A stretch of DNA of 64,000 bases from Prosapia bicincta (lineage: Eukaryota; Arthropoda; Insecta; Hemiptera; Cercopidae): the NCBI GenBank assembly GCA_036971475.1, contig JBAIZL010000001.1, positions 93,037,483 to 93,101,482 on the forward strand, given 5' to 3'. Of the stretch, positions 37,290-48,030 are shown one piece after another. The translations under genes were made by a program, and so were the position numbers. Numbering within the stretch: the first letter of the stretch is position 1; each line of letters starts with the position of its first letter. The notes under the pieces were generated by a model, which was given only the letters and a program-made list of their open reading frames with translations, searched no databases and had not been told where the DNA came from.

Positions 37290-40200
37290 AAAGTTTTCTT
37301 ATTGCTACAAACCTTAGTAAGAAAATATACAAGGAAGAATGGAATTACAGATAAGAGGACGGAAAAGACATAGTGATCTTCTGGTAGTGAACCACTAGAA
37401 CATCGCGTATGCAGGGTTACATAACATAGGTAGTCCTTTTCCTTTCCGGAATATTAAGTGGTTTATGTTTGCTACAATCCTTAGTAAGAAAATAAACAAG
37501 GAAGAATGGAATTACAGATAAGGAGACGGAAAAGACAGTGATCTTGTGGTAGGGAACCAATAGAACATCACGTACGCAGGGTTACATAACTTAGGTAGTC
37601 CTTTTCCCTCCCGGGATATTAAGAGGTATACGTTTGCTACAACCCTTAGTAAAAAAATAAACAAGGAAGGACCGATGGAATTACAGGTAGGGCTAGGGAA
37701 ATACAGTGGTGCTCTGGTAAAACCTACTGGGAACAGGGAACAGTTATAGCATCAAGTAGGGAAAGTAGCTTACCTTTAGTAGACCTATTCTTTGTCGGGG
37801 TTGTTATGGGCTTCTTATTATTATTCCTTACTAAGAATAAGTACATGCAACAGTAGATAGAATAAGATTGAACGATGGAAAAGACATAGTGTACCTCTTG
37901 GTAGTCCCTATTGGGAATAGTAAACCGATATAGGATCACGTAGCCAAGGTCGCTTCCCTTTAGTAAACCTTTCCTTTATCGAGATTACGGGAGGCTTCTA
38001 CTTGTTACTCCTTAGTATGAATAAGGACAAACAAGAGTAGATGGATTTAGATAGAGGAAAGAAAAGATATTGTGATCCTCTGGTAGTCCTTATTGGAAAA
38101 AGAGAACCGTTGTAACATCACTTAGCCAAGGTAGCTTACCTTTAGTAGACCTTTTCTCTTTCGGAAACATTACAGGCGTCTTATTATTACTCCTTAATAA
38201 AAATAATGATAAGCAACTGTAGATAGAATTAGATAGAACGAAGAGAAAGCATAGAGATACTCTGGTATAGCGTACTGGGAATAAGGAACAGAATAATTCA
38301 CGTAGACAAGGTAGCTTATCTTTAGTAGATCTATTCTCTATAGGGGATATTAGAGGCTTCTACTTATTACTCCTTAGTAAGAATAGTGACAAATAAGAAT
38401 AGATGGAATTAGATAGAACGAAGGAAAAGACATAGTGTACCTCTGGTAGCTCCTTCTGGAAATAGTAAACCTATATATCATCAACAGCAAAGGTTGCTTA
38501 CCTTTAGTATACCTATTCTGTATCAGGGTTTTTGTAATATTCTTATTATTTCTCCTTAGTAAGAATATAGATAAGCAACAATAGATGGTATAATATAGAA
38601 CGAATGAAAAGAACCAATAAGTTATACTATCACGTAGCTAAAGCTGCCTGACTTTAGTTCACCTATTCTCTATCAGGGATATATTCTCTCGGGCTCTATA
38701 AGCTTCTTATTATTTCTCCTTAGTAAGAATATGGATAAGCAACAATAGATGGAATAATATAGAACGAATGAAAAGAACCAATAAGTTATAGTATCACGTA
38801 GCTAAAGCTGCCTGACTTTAGTTCACCTATTCTCTATCAGGGATATATTCTCTCGGGCTCTATAAGCTTCTTATTATTTCTCCTTAGTAAGAATATGGAT
38901 AAGCAACAATAGATGGAATAATATAGAACGAATGAAAAGAACCAATAAGTTATACCATCACGTAGCTAAAGCTGCCTGACTTTAGTTCACCTATTCTCTA
39001 TCAGGGACATATTCTCTCGGGCTCTATAAACTTCTTATTATTTCTCCTTAGTAAGAATATGGATAAGCAACAATAGATGGAATAATATAGAACGAATGAA
39101 AAGAACCAATAAGTTATACCATCACGTACCTAAAGCTGCCTGACTTTAGTTCACCTATTCTCTATCAGGGATATATTCTCTCGGGCTCTATAAGCTTCTT
39201 ATTATTTCTCCTTAGTAAGAATATGGATAAGCAACAATAGATGGAATAATATAGAACGAATGAAAAGAACCAATAAGTTATACTATCACGTAGCTAAAGC
39301 TGCCTGACTTTAGTTCACCTATTCTCTATCAGGGACATATTCTCTTGGGCTCTATAAGCCTCTTATTATTTCTCCTTAGTAAGAATATGGATAAGCAACA
39401 ATAGATGGAATAATATAGAACGAATGAAAAGAACCAATAAGTTATAGTATCACGTAGCTAAAGCTGCCTGACTTTAGTTCACCTATTCTCTATCAGGGAT
39501 ACATTCTCTCGGGCTCTATAAGCTTCTTATTATCTCTTCTTAGTAAGAATTAAGATAAAAAACAGTAGATGGAGTTAGATAGAACAGTGGAAAAGACATA
39601 GTGATTCTCTGGTATGCCCTACTAGCAATAGGGAACCGTTATAGCAACACTTAGCTGAGTTCCTTCACCTTTAGTAGATTTATATTCTCTATCGGAATTA
39701 TGAGAGGCTTCTACTTATTACTCGTTAGTAAGAACAAGAATGAGAAAGACTGGATAGAATTACATAGAACGAAGGAAAAGACATAGTGATTCTCTGGTAT
39801 GCCCTACTAGCAATAGGGAACCGTTATAGCAACATTTAGCTGAGTTCCTTCACCTTTAGTAGATTTATATTCTCTATCGGAATTATGAGAGGTTTCTACT
39901 TATTACTCGTTAGTAAGAACAAGGATGAGAAAGACTGGATAGAATTACATAGAACGAAGGAAAAGACATAGTGATCCTCTGGCATGCCCTACTGGGAATA
40001 GGGAACCGTTATAGCAACACTTAGCTGAGTTCCTTCACCTTTAGTAGATTTATATTCTCTATCGGAATTATGAGAGGCTTCTACTTATTACTCGTTAGTA
40101 AGAACAAGGATGAGAAAGACTGGATAGAATTACATAGAACGAAGGAAAAGACATAGTGATTCTCTGGTATGCCCTACTAGCAATAGGGAACCGTTATAGC

Positions 40201-40950
40201 AACACTTAGCTGAGTTCCTTCACCTTTAGTAGATTTATATTCTCTATCGGAATTATGAGAGGCTTCTACTTATTACTCGTTAGTAAGAACAAGGATGAGA
40301 AAGACTGGATAGAATTACATAGAACGAAAGAAAAGACATAGTGATCCTCTGGCATGCCCTACTGGGAATAGGGAACCGTTTTAGCAACACGTAGCTGAGT
40401 TCCTTCACCTTTAGTAGATTTATATTCTCTATCGGAATTATGAGAGGCTTCTACTTATTACTCGTTAGTAAGAACAAGGATGAGAAAGACTGGATAGAAT
40501 TACATAGAACGAAGGAAAATACATAGTGATCCTCTGGTATGCCCCACTGGGAATTGGAAACCGTTATAGCATCACGTAGCCGAGGTAGTTTACCTTTAGT
40601 AGACCTATTTTCTATCAGGTTTTTTTATAGCCTTCTACTTGTTACTACTTAACAAGAATAAGGTTAAGCAAGAGTATATGGAATTAGATAGAACGAAGGA
40701 AAAGTTATAGTGATACTCTGGAATGCCATACTGGGAATAAGGGAACCGTAATAATATCACGTGGTCGATGTCGTTCACCTTTAGTTCACCGTTTAGACCT
40801 ATTCTCTATCGAGATTATTAGAGGTTTCTGGCTATTACTCCTTAGTAAGAAAACGAATAAGATAGGACATATGGAATTATATAGAACGAAGGAAAAGACA
40901 TAATTATTTCGTGCTATGGGTAATACTGGATTATTACGGCATAACGTGGG
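37290..40950. repeat. 164/185-bp satellite array, about 20 copies
   Basis: Units share CTCCTTAGTAAGAATA, ATAGAACGAA.GAAAAGA, TAGTAGACCTATTCTCTATC and TATTACTCC. Three zones are visible: diverged copies of mixed length (37,290-38,580), a homogeneous 164-bp block (38,600-39,530; matching points 38,621, 38,785, 38,949), and a homogeneous 185-bp block (39,540-40,560; 39,601, 39,786, 39,971). Diverged copies follow to about 40,950. Confidence 0.92.
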
Positions 40951-41923
40951 CCGAGTTGATTAGTTAAATATGCTTGGTCCTAAATTGGATGCAAACAGGT
41001 CTCTATTAGGACCTGGGGAAAGAAACTAAATTAACAATTTTGTCGCTCTTTTTCTGCTGCGGCGTAATATAATTTCAACTTGAATATCTCGATAGAAGAA
41101 AATTAGTAGCATTTCGTTACAGACTTGATTGTTTATTTTGTGTTGAATTATTTTTGAACTCATTTTTGTAAAACACTTGGGTAAATGCATTCCCTCTCTA
41201 TATTTCCCCATTATAGGCTTAGCTGGAAATTAAGAGAAGTAATTGCCTTAAACGAATGGGATTTAACTTGTCCGGGAGTGCGGAGGAGGTGTGAGGCTAA
41301 ACGTTTTCTTTGTAGCTTCTTTGAATAGGGCAAATTATGTGAAGGGGAATTCCAGTTTAGCGCGATCTACGATATTGGTTGTTTGTAAGAATGATTCTCG
41401 CAGTCATTGCTGGAGTCTCAGCTAGTGCTTTCTTTAATGTAAGAAATACAACACCTATATATATATATATAAAACAACCAAGTTCAGTGGAATCCCAAAT
41501 GACAAGCATTAAAATTAATTAGATTAAATAATCCCGAAATACATTGCACAAAGATCAGATAGAGTCAAGTGGTTTTTCCTAAGACACAAAATAAAAATAA
41601 AAAATTATATCTTAGAGTTTGAATTTTGTTTTTAAATAACGTGTGTAGACTACAAAAAGACCCCAAAATCGGTAAGAATTTAACTGTTTAGTTAGTATAA
41701 ATGAGAGTGTTTATTCGCAATCAGTTAACTTGGAGTGGCATTATTTATGTCAAGTAGCAGATAGGCAACCCTCTTCATTCAAATATAGAGTAAGTACTTT
41801 AGGCGACCCTGTTCACGCTATGCCACAATTTTTTTTACCCCATTACCCGATGGCTCTTATAATTTTTTCGTGGAACCATTCAGGTTAACTTCACGTATGT
41901 GACCCTGCATGATGCTCCCTGTA
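40951..41923. other. Unassigned DNA left of the Polinton-like element
   Basis: No recognised gene. A short (TA)n lies near 41,457-41,471. A 61-codon minus-strand frame at 41,026-41,211 is unremarkable. Confidence 0.4.
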
Positions 41924-43610
41924 AGTAGAGATTGCGAGGTTATATATGGGTTAATTCAGTCGTGGAAAAACCCAGCCCTCAGGCGGTCATTAACATACGT
42001 CATTAACCCCTTTCTTAACCCTTTCTTCTCTCGGGCGGTCATTAAAGTATGCTATTAACTTCAACTTTTTCCTACCCTAATCGATCATTGGGTTATTGAT
42101 GTTAATCCTTTCTTAACTCTTTCCTCCCGCAGGCGGTCATGGATCTCAACCCTTTCTTAAGTCTTCCTTAATCCTTTCCTCAACCCTTTCCCAACCTTTT
42201 TCTCAACCCCTTCCTCCTCCCTTTATTCAAACATCGTATGTTTGTATTTAAGTACCATCGACGCTAACTTGTCTAAACAACAAAGACGCCTTTATTATAA
42301 TATATGACCAAAGCTTACTGCTGTTAGTTTTCTTTACAAAATCATGCCTTTGGGCTTGTTGTGTGTCATTGGTCTCAACCCTTTCTTAACCCCTTCCTTG
42401 ACAGCTTTCTTTGTTGCCAAAATAATGCCACGTGATAGTTTGTACAGAGTATGGAGTTGCCTCATGCAGTCATTGATCTCAATTTTCCCCTCAGACGGTC
42501 ATTAACCTCAACCCTTTCCTCAACCTTTTCTCAACTCTTAATAGACCTATGGCTAACTTGAAAAAACAAGAGACATGCTTATATTGTACTATATGACCAA
42601 GGCTTCCTGTCGTTAGCCTTCTTTGTTGACAAAATAATGCCACGTGATAGTTTGTCATAATGATTTGTCGTGTATTAACCTAGGCAATTGATCTCAACCC
42701 TTTATTAACTCCTTTCTTAACCTCTTACCTGATAGTTTTCTTTGTTGACAAAATAATGCCTTTAGGCGTGTCGTGTGTCAATTATCTCAACACTTTCTTA
42801 ACCTAATTATTCAACCTGATGATATCATCCTCATTGAATCCTATTTGTTGACAAAATAATGTCTTTATGCGTGATGTGTGTTATTGATCTCAACCGTTTC
42901 TTAACCTCTCCTTCAAACTAATTAATTAACCTGATGATGTCATTTCTGAACCTGTCGTTAGTCTAATTGCTCGGAACGTCTTTGTTGACAAAATAATGCA
43001 TTAAGGCGTGTTTTATGTCATTGATCTCAACCCTTTCTTAACCCCTCCTTCAGCCCGTCCCTTCCCTAGTAGTCTTCTATGTTGACAAAATAATGCCTTT
43101 AGGCGTATCGTGGGACACTGATCTCCTTCCTTAACCTCTTCCTTAACCTAATTAATTAACTTGATGTTGCCATTTCTGAACTTGCCGTTAGTCTGATTGC
43201 TCGGATCGTCTTTGTTGTCCAAATAATGCCTTTATGCGTGATGTGTGTTATTGACCTCAACCCTTTCTTAACCCCTCCCTCAACCTAATTAATTAACCTG
43301 ATGTCATTTTTGAACCTCTCATTAGTATAATTGCTCGGATTGCCTTTGTTGACAAAATAATGTCTTTAGGTGTGATGTGTGCCATTGTTATCAACCCTTT
43401 CTTAATACCTCTCTCAACCCGTGCCTTTCCTGATAGTCTTCTATGATGACAAAATAATGCTTTTAGACGTATCGCATGTCATCGATCTCATTCCTTAAGT
43501 CCTTCAACCCTTCCTTAACCTAATTAACTACCCTGATGATGTCAAAAATAGTCGTATTCCAACCTGTATTCCTTAGACTAATTGCTCGGATTATCTTTAT
43601 TGACAAAACA
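41924..43610 (+). repeat. Left inverted arm, subterminal repeats
   Basis: About 1.7 kb built from CTCAACCCTTTCTTAACCCC, TTGTTGACAAAATAATGCC, TTTAGGCGTGTCGTGTGTCA and AATTGCTCGGA modules. GACAAAATAATG-type boxes occur at about 42,628, 42,747, 42,850, 42,987, 43,084, 43,217, 43,351, 43,448 and 43,600, with alternating spacings near 97-103 and 119-152. The reverse complement of these modules makes up 46,930-48,030. Confidence 0.85.
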
Positions 43611-43611
43611 T

Positions 43612-44687
43612 CAGCATTTGAAGTATTGACAGGAATGTTTTCAGACGCTTCAATTTCTATTCTCACATCCACAGGCCCGGTTTTCATTGAATCGTTTTGT
43701 TTGAACAGTCGATTCCGAAAAGGTTTGCATTTTTCTTAAAAGTATCTAAATCTAAACAGGGAGAAGGTTCACTGAATAATAAGATTTTTGAAAGTTCGTG
43801 TACAAGTCGTGTAGGATATAATGTAAACATCGCCGTGAATGTTATCGTACGGGAAAAAATTGTGAACGTTGTGTAATTTTACAAGATATTGTTTAACGTT
43901 TGTAAGTTAACAATCGTCAAACTCAAATGCATTCTTGTTTATCTGATTTTTTCGATATTTTTGCAAAGCAAAAATCACGTATCGAGGTTTTTCCAATTGT
44001 GAGTCCGTCTTCACTGTCCAATACTGCTTGTAGTAGGAACAGTTAGATACTATGAATTCCCATTTTCTGATTGCTATATGAACGGGATCATCACGACCAA
44101 TCATTTTAAAAATATTCAATCTGATCGGATCAGCCAAGATAACGTGTGGACTTCTCCAAGCGATGCTGCATATTTTTAGATTAACGGAAGCTGCATCGTC
44201 ACTGTAGACGGAATTTAAATCAGATGACGAACTCAATAGTACAAATTCCTTTTTTACGTTAACCACTTTCCTCTTGATTTCCTAAAAAAATCTCATCAGC
44301 ATTCGTAATGGAATAAATACGGTAAACTCATTTGATACTTTTTTTGTCCACTCCCATCAATACTGAATTATTTAGTTCATTTGTCTCATGTTCACGTACT
44401 GAAATCATACTTTTAGTGGTGCTAGTTATTCCAACATGCCTTGTACGATACAACTCGATTGCATTAATTTCAAATAGAATGTCATAGAAACGAAAATAGA
44501 AAAGAAACACTGCGGCATTGTTACTAGGCTTACGTCAGTTTCTTTTTTGCCACTGATTAGTATCCTTTATGTATAAAAAACTTTCGAAAGGCACGGTAAT
44601 GATATCCTGTTGGTGAATCGGTATATGAACCTCATCATTATTATTAAATGTAGATGAGGAATACGGTTTGTGGGAATGGTACTCCAT
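43612..44687 (-). pseudogene. Double-jelly-roll major capsid-like gene, broken
   Basis: This would form the shell of a Polinton/adintovirus-type particle. A likely start is the ATG at 44,687-44,685. Pieces that resemble arthropod 'double jelly roll-like' proteins lie at 44,687-44,545, 44,510-44,328 and 44,266-43,907 (119 codons). The last includes a Gln-Leu-Glu-Lys-Pro-Arg-Tyr-Val-Ile-Phe motif. A C-terminal piece at about 43,735-43,612 holds a Gly-Pro-Val-Asp-Val-Arg motif. Breaks are a stop after the first piece, frameshifts near 44,530 and 44,300, a stop at about 43,907, and missing sequence between 43,907 and 43,735. The end runs straight into the left repeat arm at 43,610, so the C-terminus is lost there. 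Confidence 0.7.
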
Positions 44688-44847
44688 ACCGTATAATGTA
44701 ATATCATATTAGATACTGCTGTCGATTCCCCAAAGTTCTTCCATTCTTTACGACTTTAAAACCAAAAGGCCTAAGGAATTTGACGTATTCAGTGTTAATC
44801 TTGGTAACGTTCTTAATAGACTGATACTTTTTGTACCCCTTCTCTCG

Positions 44848-45600
44848 TTAAATACTATACTCATTTCGTAAATGCAATCTAAGTGATATAGTTTCACCAC
44901 GAAAATCTATTATGTCTCCGTTGTGATCTTTTAGACCAACAGTAATATTATGAATTATTTTTACGTTCACCGGTAAATGTATTACATTAGGAGGATACTC
45001 TACGATCGTGTATCCAGGGGGAACTTGACACTCATGCAGAATATGACACTCGACACCGTTCATAAATGAACCTGTCACAATATTACGTTCTACACGAATC
45101 ACGTTTACCTTAATTATGCCGACAGGTTTGTGTGAAACATGTTTTTTTACTCTAAATTGGTACCGGGGAAACCTAACAGTTTGCCTATATGATGTTTTCT
45201 ACCGAAATGTATTTATTTCGAACTTTATTTCAGCTTTCAACGTGTTATTGTTCGTACGTAACGAAAAGGAAATACTCGGATCCAAATTCGTTAATATGTA
45301 TCTCTCTGTCTTCTATTTCGTTCGATCCTGTTGGCAGTTTGATGTATTTATCCTTTTCGTATTGGAAAAAATTATTAATACCATCAACGATATTTGGAAT
45401 TTAATTGTAGGTAATTAAGTCTATGAAACCAATTTAACATTATCCGTAGAAACATCATACGGAAGAAAAAAGTCATTAGATAAAATAAATGTATTTCCGG
45501 ATATCATGACGTCAGAAACTTTAGACATAAATTCGCAAACGACTGAATTGTCTTTCTGATGTCTCTTGTAATTAAAGTGCACGGGTGGTCTCAAGTTTCC
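44848..45600 (-). pseudogene. Penton/minor capsid-like gene, broken
   Basis: The best-kept part is the C-terminal frame, open from about 45,199 to 44,848. It carries a Gly-Ser-Phe-x-Asn-Gly motif, then Pro-Pro-Gly-Tyr. It ends in a segment reading Asp-Phe-Arg-Gly-Glu-Thr...Arg-Leu-His-Leu. This resembles a protein that accompanies the capsid gene in arthropod and cnidarian Polinton-type elements and is probably the minor capsid (penton). Upstream pieces (about 45,590-45,430 and 45,405-45,255) are in other frames, with a stop near 45,200. Between this gene and the capsid gene, 44,845-44,745 shows a short frame with Lys-Phe-Leu-Arg-Pro-Phe-Gly-Phe that may be a small additional gene. Naming it penton is inference. 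Confidence 0.55.
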
Positions 45601-45693
45601 GAAACTTTCAGAGAGTAGAAACTTTCAGTGTAGAGTACTACAAAAGTGGAATATTCTTTTGTGATATGATAGGAATCTATTCAAATATTTTTT

Positions 45694-46206
45694 TTAAAGT
45701 TTTTTTTCTACTACTCTATACGGTTTTAGGTTTAATCCTTTATCTTGTAGTTGTTTCACTAACTGTTTTAAATTACGAGGGGAACGACGAGATTGGAGAC
45801 GGTCCCTTTCACCCCCATCCAATTTTGCTTTCGTTTTCATAGCGGTCGAAATGGCTATTGCCGCTACACGTTATCCAAGATATGCGTCACTAGATTTAAC
45901 TCTGTTCCAAGCCTTTTCCAACTCTGTTTCCGCTAGGACTTCGTCTGTTTCACGACGTCTTTGAGAATCGATGGATCTGTTGTAAGAAATGTCGTGTTCT
46001 TTGCATTCGTCGTCTAGCGTGTTAATAACTTTACCTCCACGATCTAAACGTTTGCGTAATTCTGTTCCTAGACCGCAGTAATTGTAAGTGGGCAAATGCA
46101 ATTTGACCGGAATTAGATATACAGCTTTGTTCAAAACACTGGATATCAAACCGCCTCCTTTTGCCTTTCGCTTGCGATTGACAACTGTTTTCTTTTTGTA
46201 TGCCAT
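45694..46206 (-). pseudogene. Parvovirus-type phospholipase A2 domain gene, one stop
   Basis: A viral PLA2 of this type helps particles leave endosomes. The frame starts at the ATG at 46,206 and runs 171 codons to a stop at 45,694, with a single in-frame stop at 45,871-45,873. A basic N-terminus (Lys-Lys-Lys, Arg-Lys-Arg-Lys) precedes a hydrophobic stretch and a Leu-His-Leu-Pro motif. The calcium-binding loop reads Tyr-Cys-Gly-Leu-Gly, where the family has Tyr-Cys-Gly-Pro-Gly. The catalytic pair His-Asp is intact in a Cys-Lys-Glu-His-Asp context, with a conserved Tyr-Asn after it. Beyond the stop the frame still codes an Ala-rich, Lys-rich tail of the expected kind. It is the first gene of the capsid cassette. 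Confidence 0.8.
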
Positions 46207-46238
46207 TTTATTAAAAATCAGAAGCGGTTATGTGTATC

Positions 46239-46248
46239 TTTTTTATAT
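46239..46248 (-). promoter_or_regulatory. Possible TATA box of the PLA2-like gene
   Basis: TATAAAAAAG on the minus strand lies 33-42 bp upstream of the ATG at 46,206. This allows a very short 5' leader. The call is from sequence and spacing alone. Confidence 0.35.
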
Positions 46249-46599
46249 TTGTCTGAATTGATAATTCGATATCTTTATAATTTTTTAAATTTATTCGTTC
46301 AGTTTTATTACGTCACTGTTGATTCAATTTTGAATGTCCTGACACAAAGCTGCTAGTTGGGAGAAAACTATTACGTGACGGAGATCCCACGTGACTGTCC
46401 GTATTAGTGACCCCCCCCCACGCCATAGGTCTTCTTCTTCTGGTAGAAATAATGATGTTGGTTAATGTTGGAGAAAAATAAGGTCGTATGGTTTGGCATC
46501 TGTCTGTAAAAGCTTGTATTCATAGTGTGGAACGCTAGCTGTGAATATGTGAGATAGCGGATCAAGTCTCACAGCACCTCTCACGGGAATAACATATCG

Positions 46600-46790
46600 A
46601 CATACCATGGTCAATTGATAGAGATAAGTTGAACTGGGCTATGGTCAGGGTGTAGCTGTGTTCGGCTCGAGGGTGAGCTAAAATCGAGCTGGGTCGAGGT
46701 GTGGTTGGGGTCGTGATGTGGGTGGGGTCAGCGTGTGGTTGAGATAGAGCTGGGTCGGGTTCATTTCGATAAACGGGCTCAAATTGGGCT
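46600..46790. repeat. G-rich degenerate minisatellite
   Basis: Loosely repeated units of the type GAGCTGGGTCGAGGTGTGG, GGGGTCGTGATGTGGG, GGGGTCAGCGTGTGGTTGAG and GAGCTGGGTCGGG. They lie between the PLA2-like gene and the right repeat arm, with no counterpart near the left arm. Confidence 0.55.
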
Positions 46791-46929
46791 ACTTTATGCT
46801 AAGAACTATACCGAAGGTGACACCTTATATGAAGATTAATTTTAACTTCTAAAGCACTGCACGTTTGAAATTTGGGCAAAGGTTGGGACTGAGACAATAT
46901 CTCAACAAACGAACTAACCGCTCCCAAAC

Positions 46930-48030
46930 AGTGAAAGGGCTATTTACTTAATTCTGTTTTTGTTCGTAGGTTAAGGAAAGGGTTAAGATCAATGGCCTGC
47001 TATTATTTACCATGTTAGCCGAAGGGCTAGAACACTCAGATAAAAAGATTGTTGACGTCATTAGGTATATTAAATTGGTTGAGAACGGATTGTGAGAGGG
47101 GTAAGATGTAGTCAATGACCTAGCACACATCATGTCTATAGGCATTATTTTGTCAATAAAGACGGTCTGAGCAATTAGATTAACGACAGAAGGAACACAG
47201 GTTCGAATATGACGAATTTAACATCATCAGGGTAATTAATTAGGTTAAGGAAGGGTTGAGAAAGGGGATAAGGAAGGAGATCAATGATACGCGATAAGCC
47301 TAAAGGCATTAATGTGTCAACATAGAAGACTATCAGGGAAGGGACGAGTTAAGAAAGGGTTGAATTCAATGACACACTTCTCGCATAATGGCCTTATTTT
47401 GTCAACAAAGACGATCCAAAAATTGGACTAATGGCAGAAAATGACATCAACAGGTTAATTAATTAGGTTAAGAAAGGGTTAAGATCAATGACACAAAACA
47501 CGCCTAAAGGCATGATTTTGTAAAGAAAACTAACGACAGCAAACCTTGGTCATATATTATAATAAAAGGTCTCTGTTGTTTGAACACGTTAGCGGAGAGG
47601 TGAGCGTCAATGGTACTTGAGCACAAACATAAGGTTTGAATATGACTCAAGTAAAATGATTTTTTCAGAAATGACGTCACCTGGTAAATATTTTAAGTAA
47701 GAGTTAAGAAAATGGAGAGAGGAGGAAGGGGTTGAGGAAAGGGTTGGGAAAGGGTTGAGGAAAGGATTAAGGAAGAAGTTAATAAAAGAAGGAAGAGGAT
47801 AAGAAAGGGTTGAGATCAATAACCGCGGAGGAAAGGGGTAAGAAAGGGTTAATACGAATTACCTAATGACCACCTGAAGAAGGAAAGGGTTGAAGTTAAT
47901 GACCCTACCTTAATGATCGCACGAGGAAAAAAGTGTTAAAAAATGGGTCAATGACGTAGGCTAATGATCGTTAAAGAGCTGGGTTTTTCTACGTCTTAAT
48001 AACCCCATCTATACCCTCGCAATCTCTACT
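46930..48030 (-). repeat. Right inverted arm, subterminal repeats
   Basis: About 1.1 kb. On the plus strand it reads GGTTAAGGAAAGGGTTAAGA, ATCAATGAC, CTAAAGGCAT.ATTTTGTCAA and CTGAGCAATTAGATTAACGA, the reverse complement of the left-arm modules. The outer part (47,700-47,980) is mostly AAGAAAGGGTTGAGG repeats. It is shorter than the left arm by about 0.6 kb. Confidence 0.85.

Larger units (their letters stand above)
41924..48030 (-). mobile_element. Polinton/adintovirus-like element with repeat-built inverted arms
   Basis: The two tips are inverted copies: AGTAGAGATTGCGAGG reads inward at 41,924 and, on the minus strand, inward from 48,030. Similarity continues through TATA.ATGGG, AAAAACCCAG and ACGTCATT.ACCC. 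Both arms then consist of related short repeats (left to about 43,610, right from about 46,930) in opposite orientation. The 3.3-kb centre holds minus-strand remnants of PLA2-like, penton-like and double-jelly-roll capsid genes. Polintons normally span 15-20 kb and encode protein-primed DNA polymerase and a retroviral-type integrase; neither is visible. No matching target duplication of 5-6 bp is found at the tips. Confidence 0.75.

Noticed and set aside
41910..41930. Target duplication for the Polinton-like element
   Set aside because: The six bases outside the left tip (CCTGTA) and right tip (ACTCCT) do not match. Shifting the boundary by a few bases does not help, so none is claimed.
43536..45418. 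Plus-strand frames at 43,536-43,739, 45,116-45,418 and 45,189-45,404
   Set aside because: They are the antisense of the minus-strand capsid and penton-like pseudogenes, which have family-specific motifs.
45694..46206. Independent endogenous parvovirus
   Set aside because: The PLA2 domain alone would fit a parvovirus, but the following genes are of the Polinton/double-jelly-roll type and no parvovirus NS1 or VP sequence is present.
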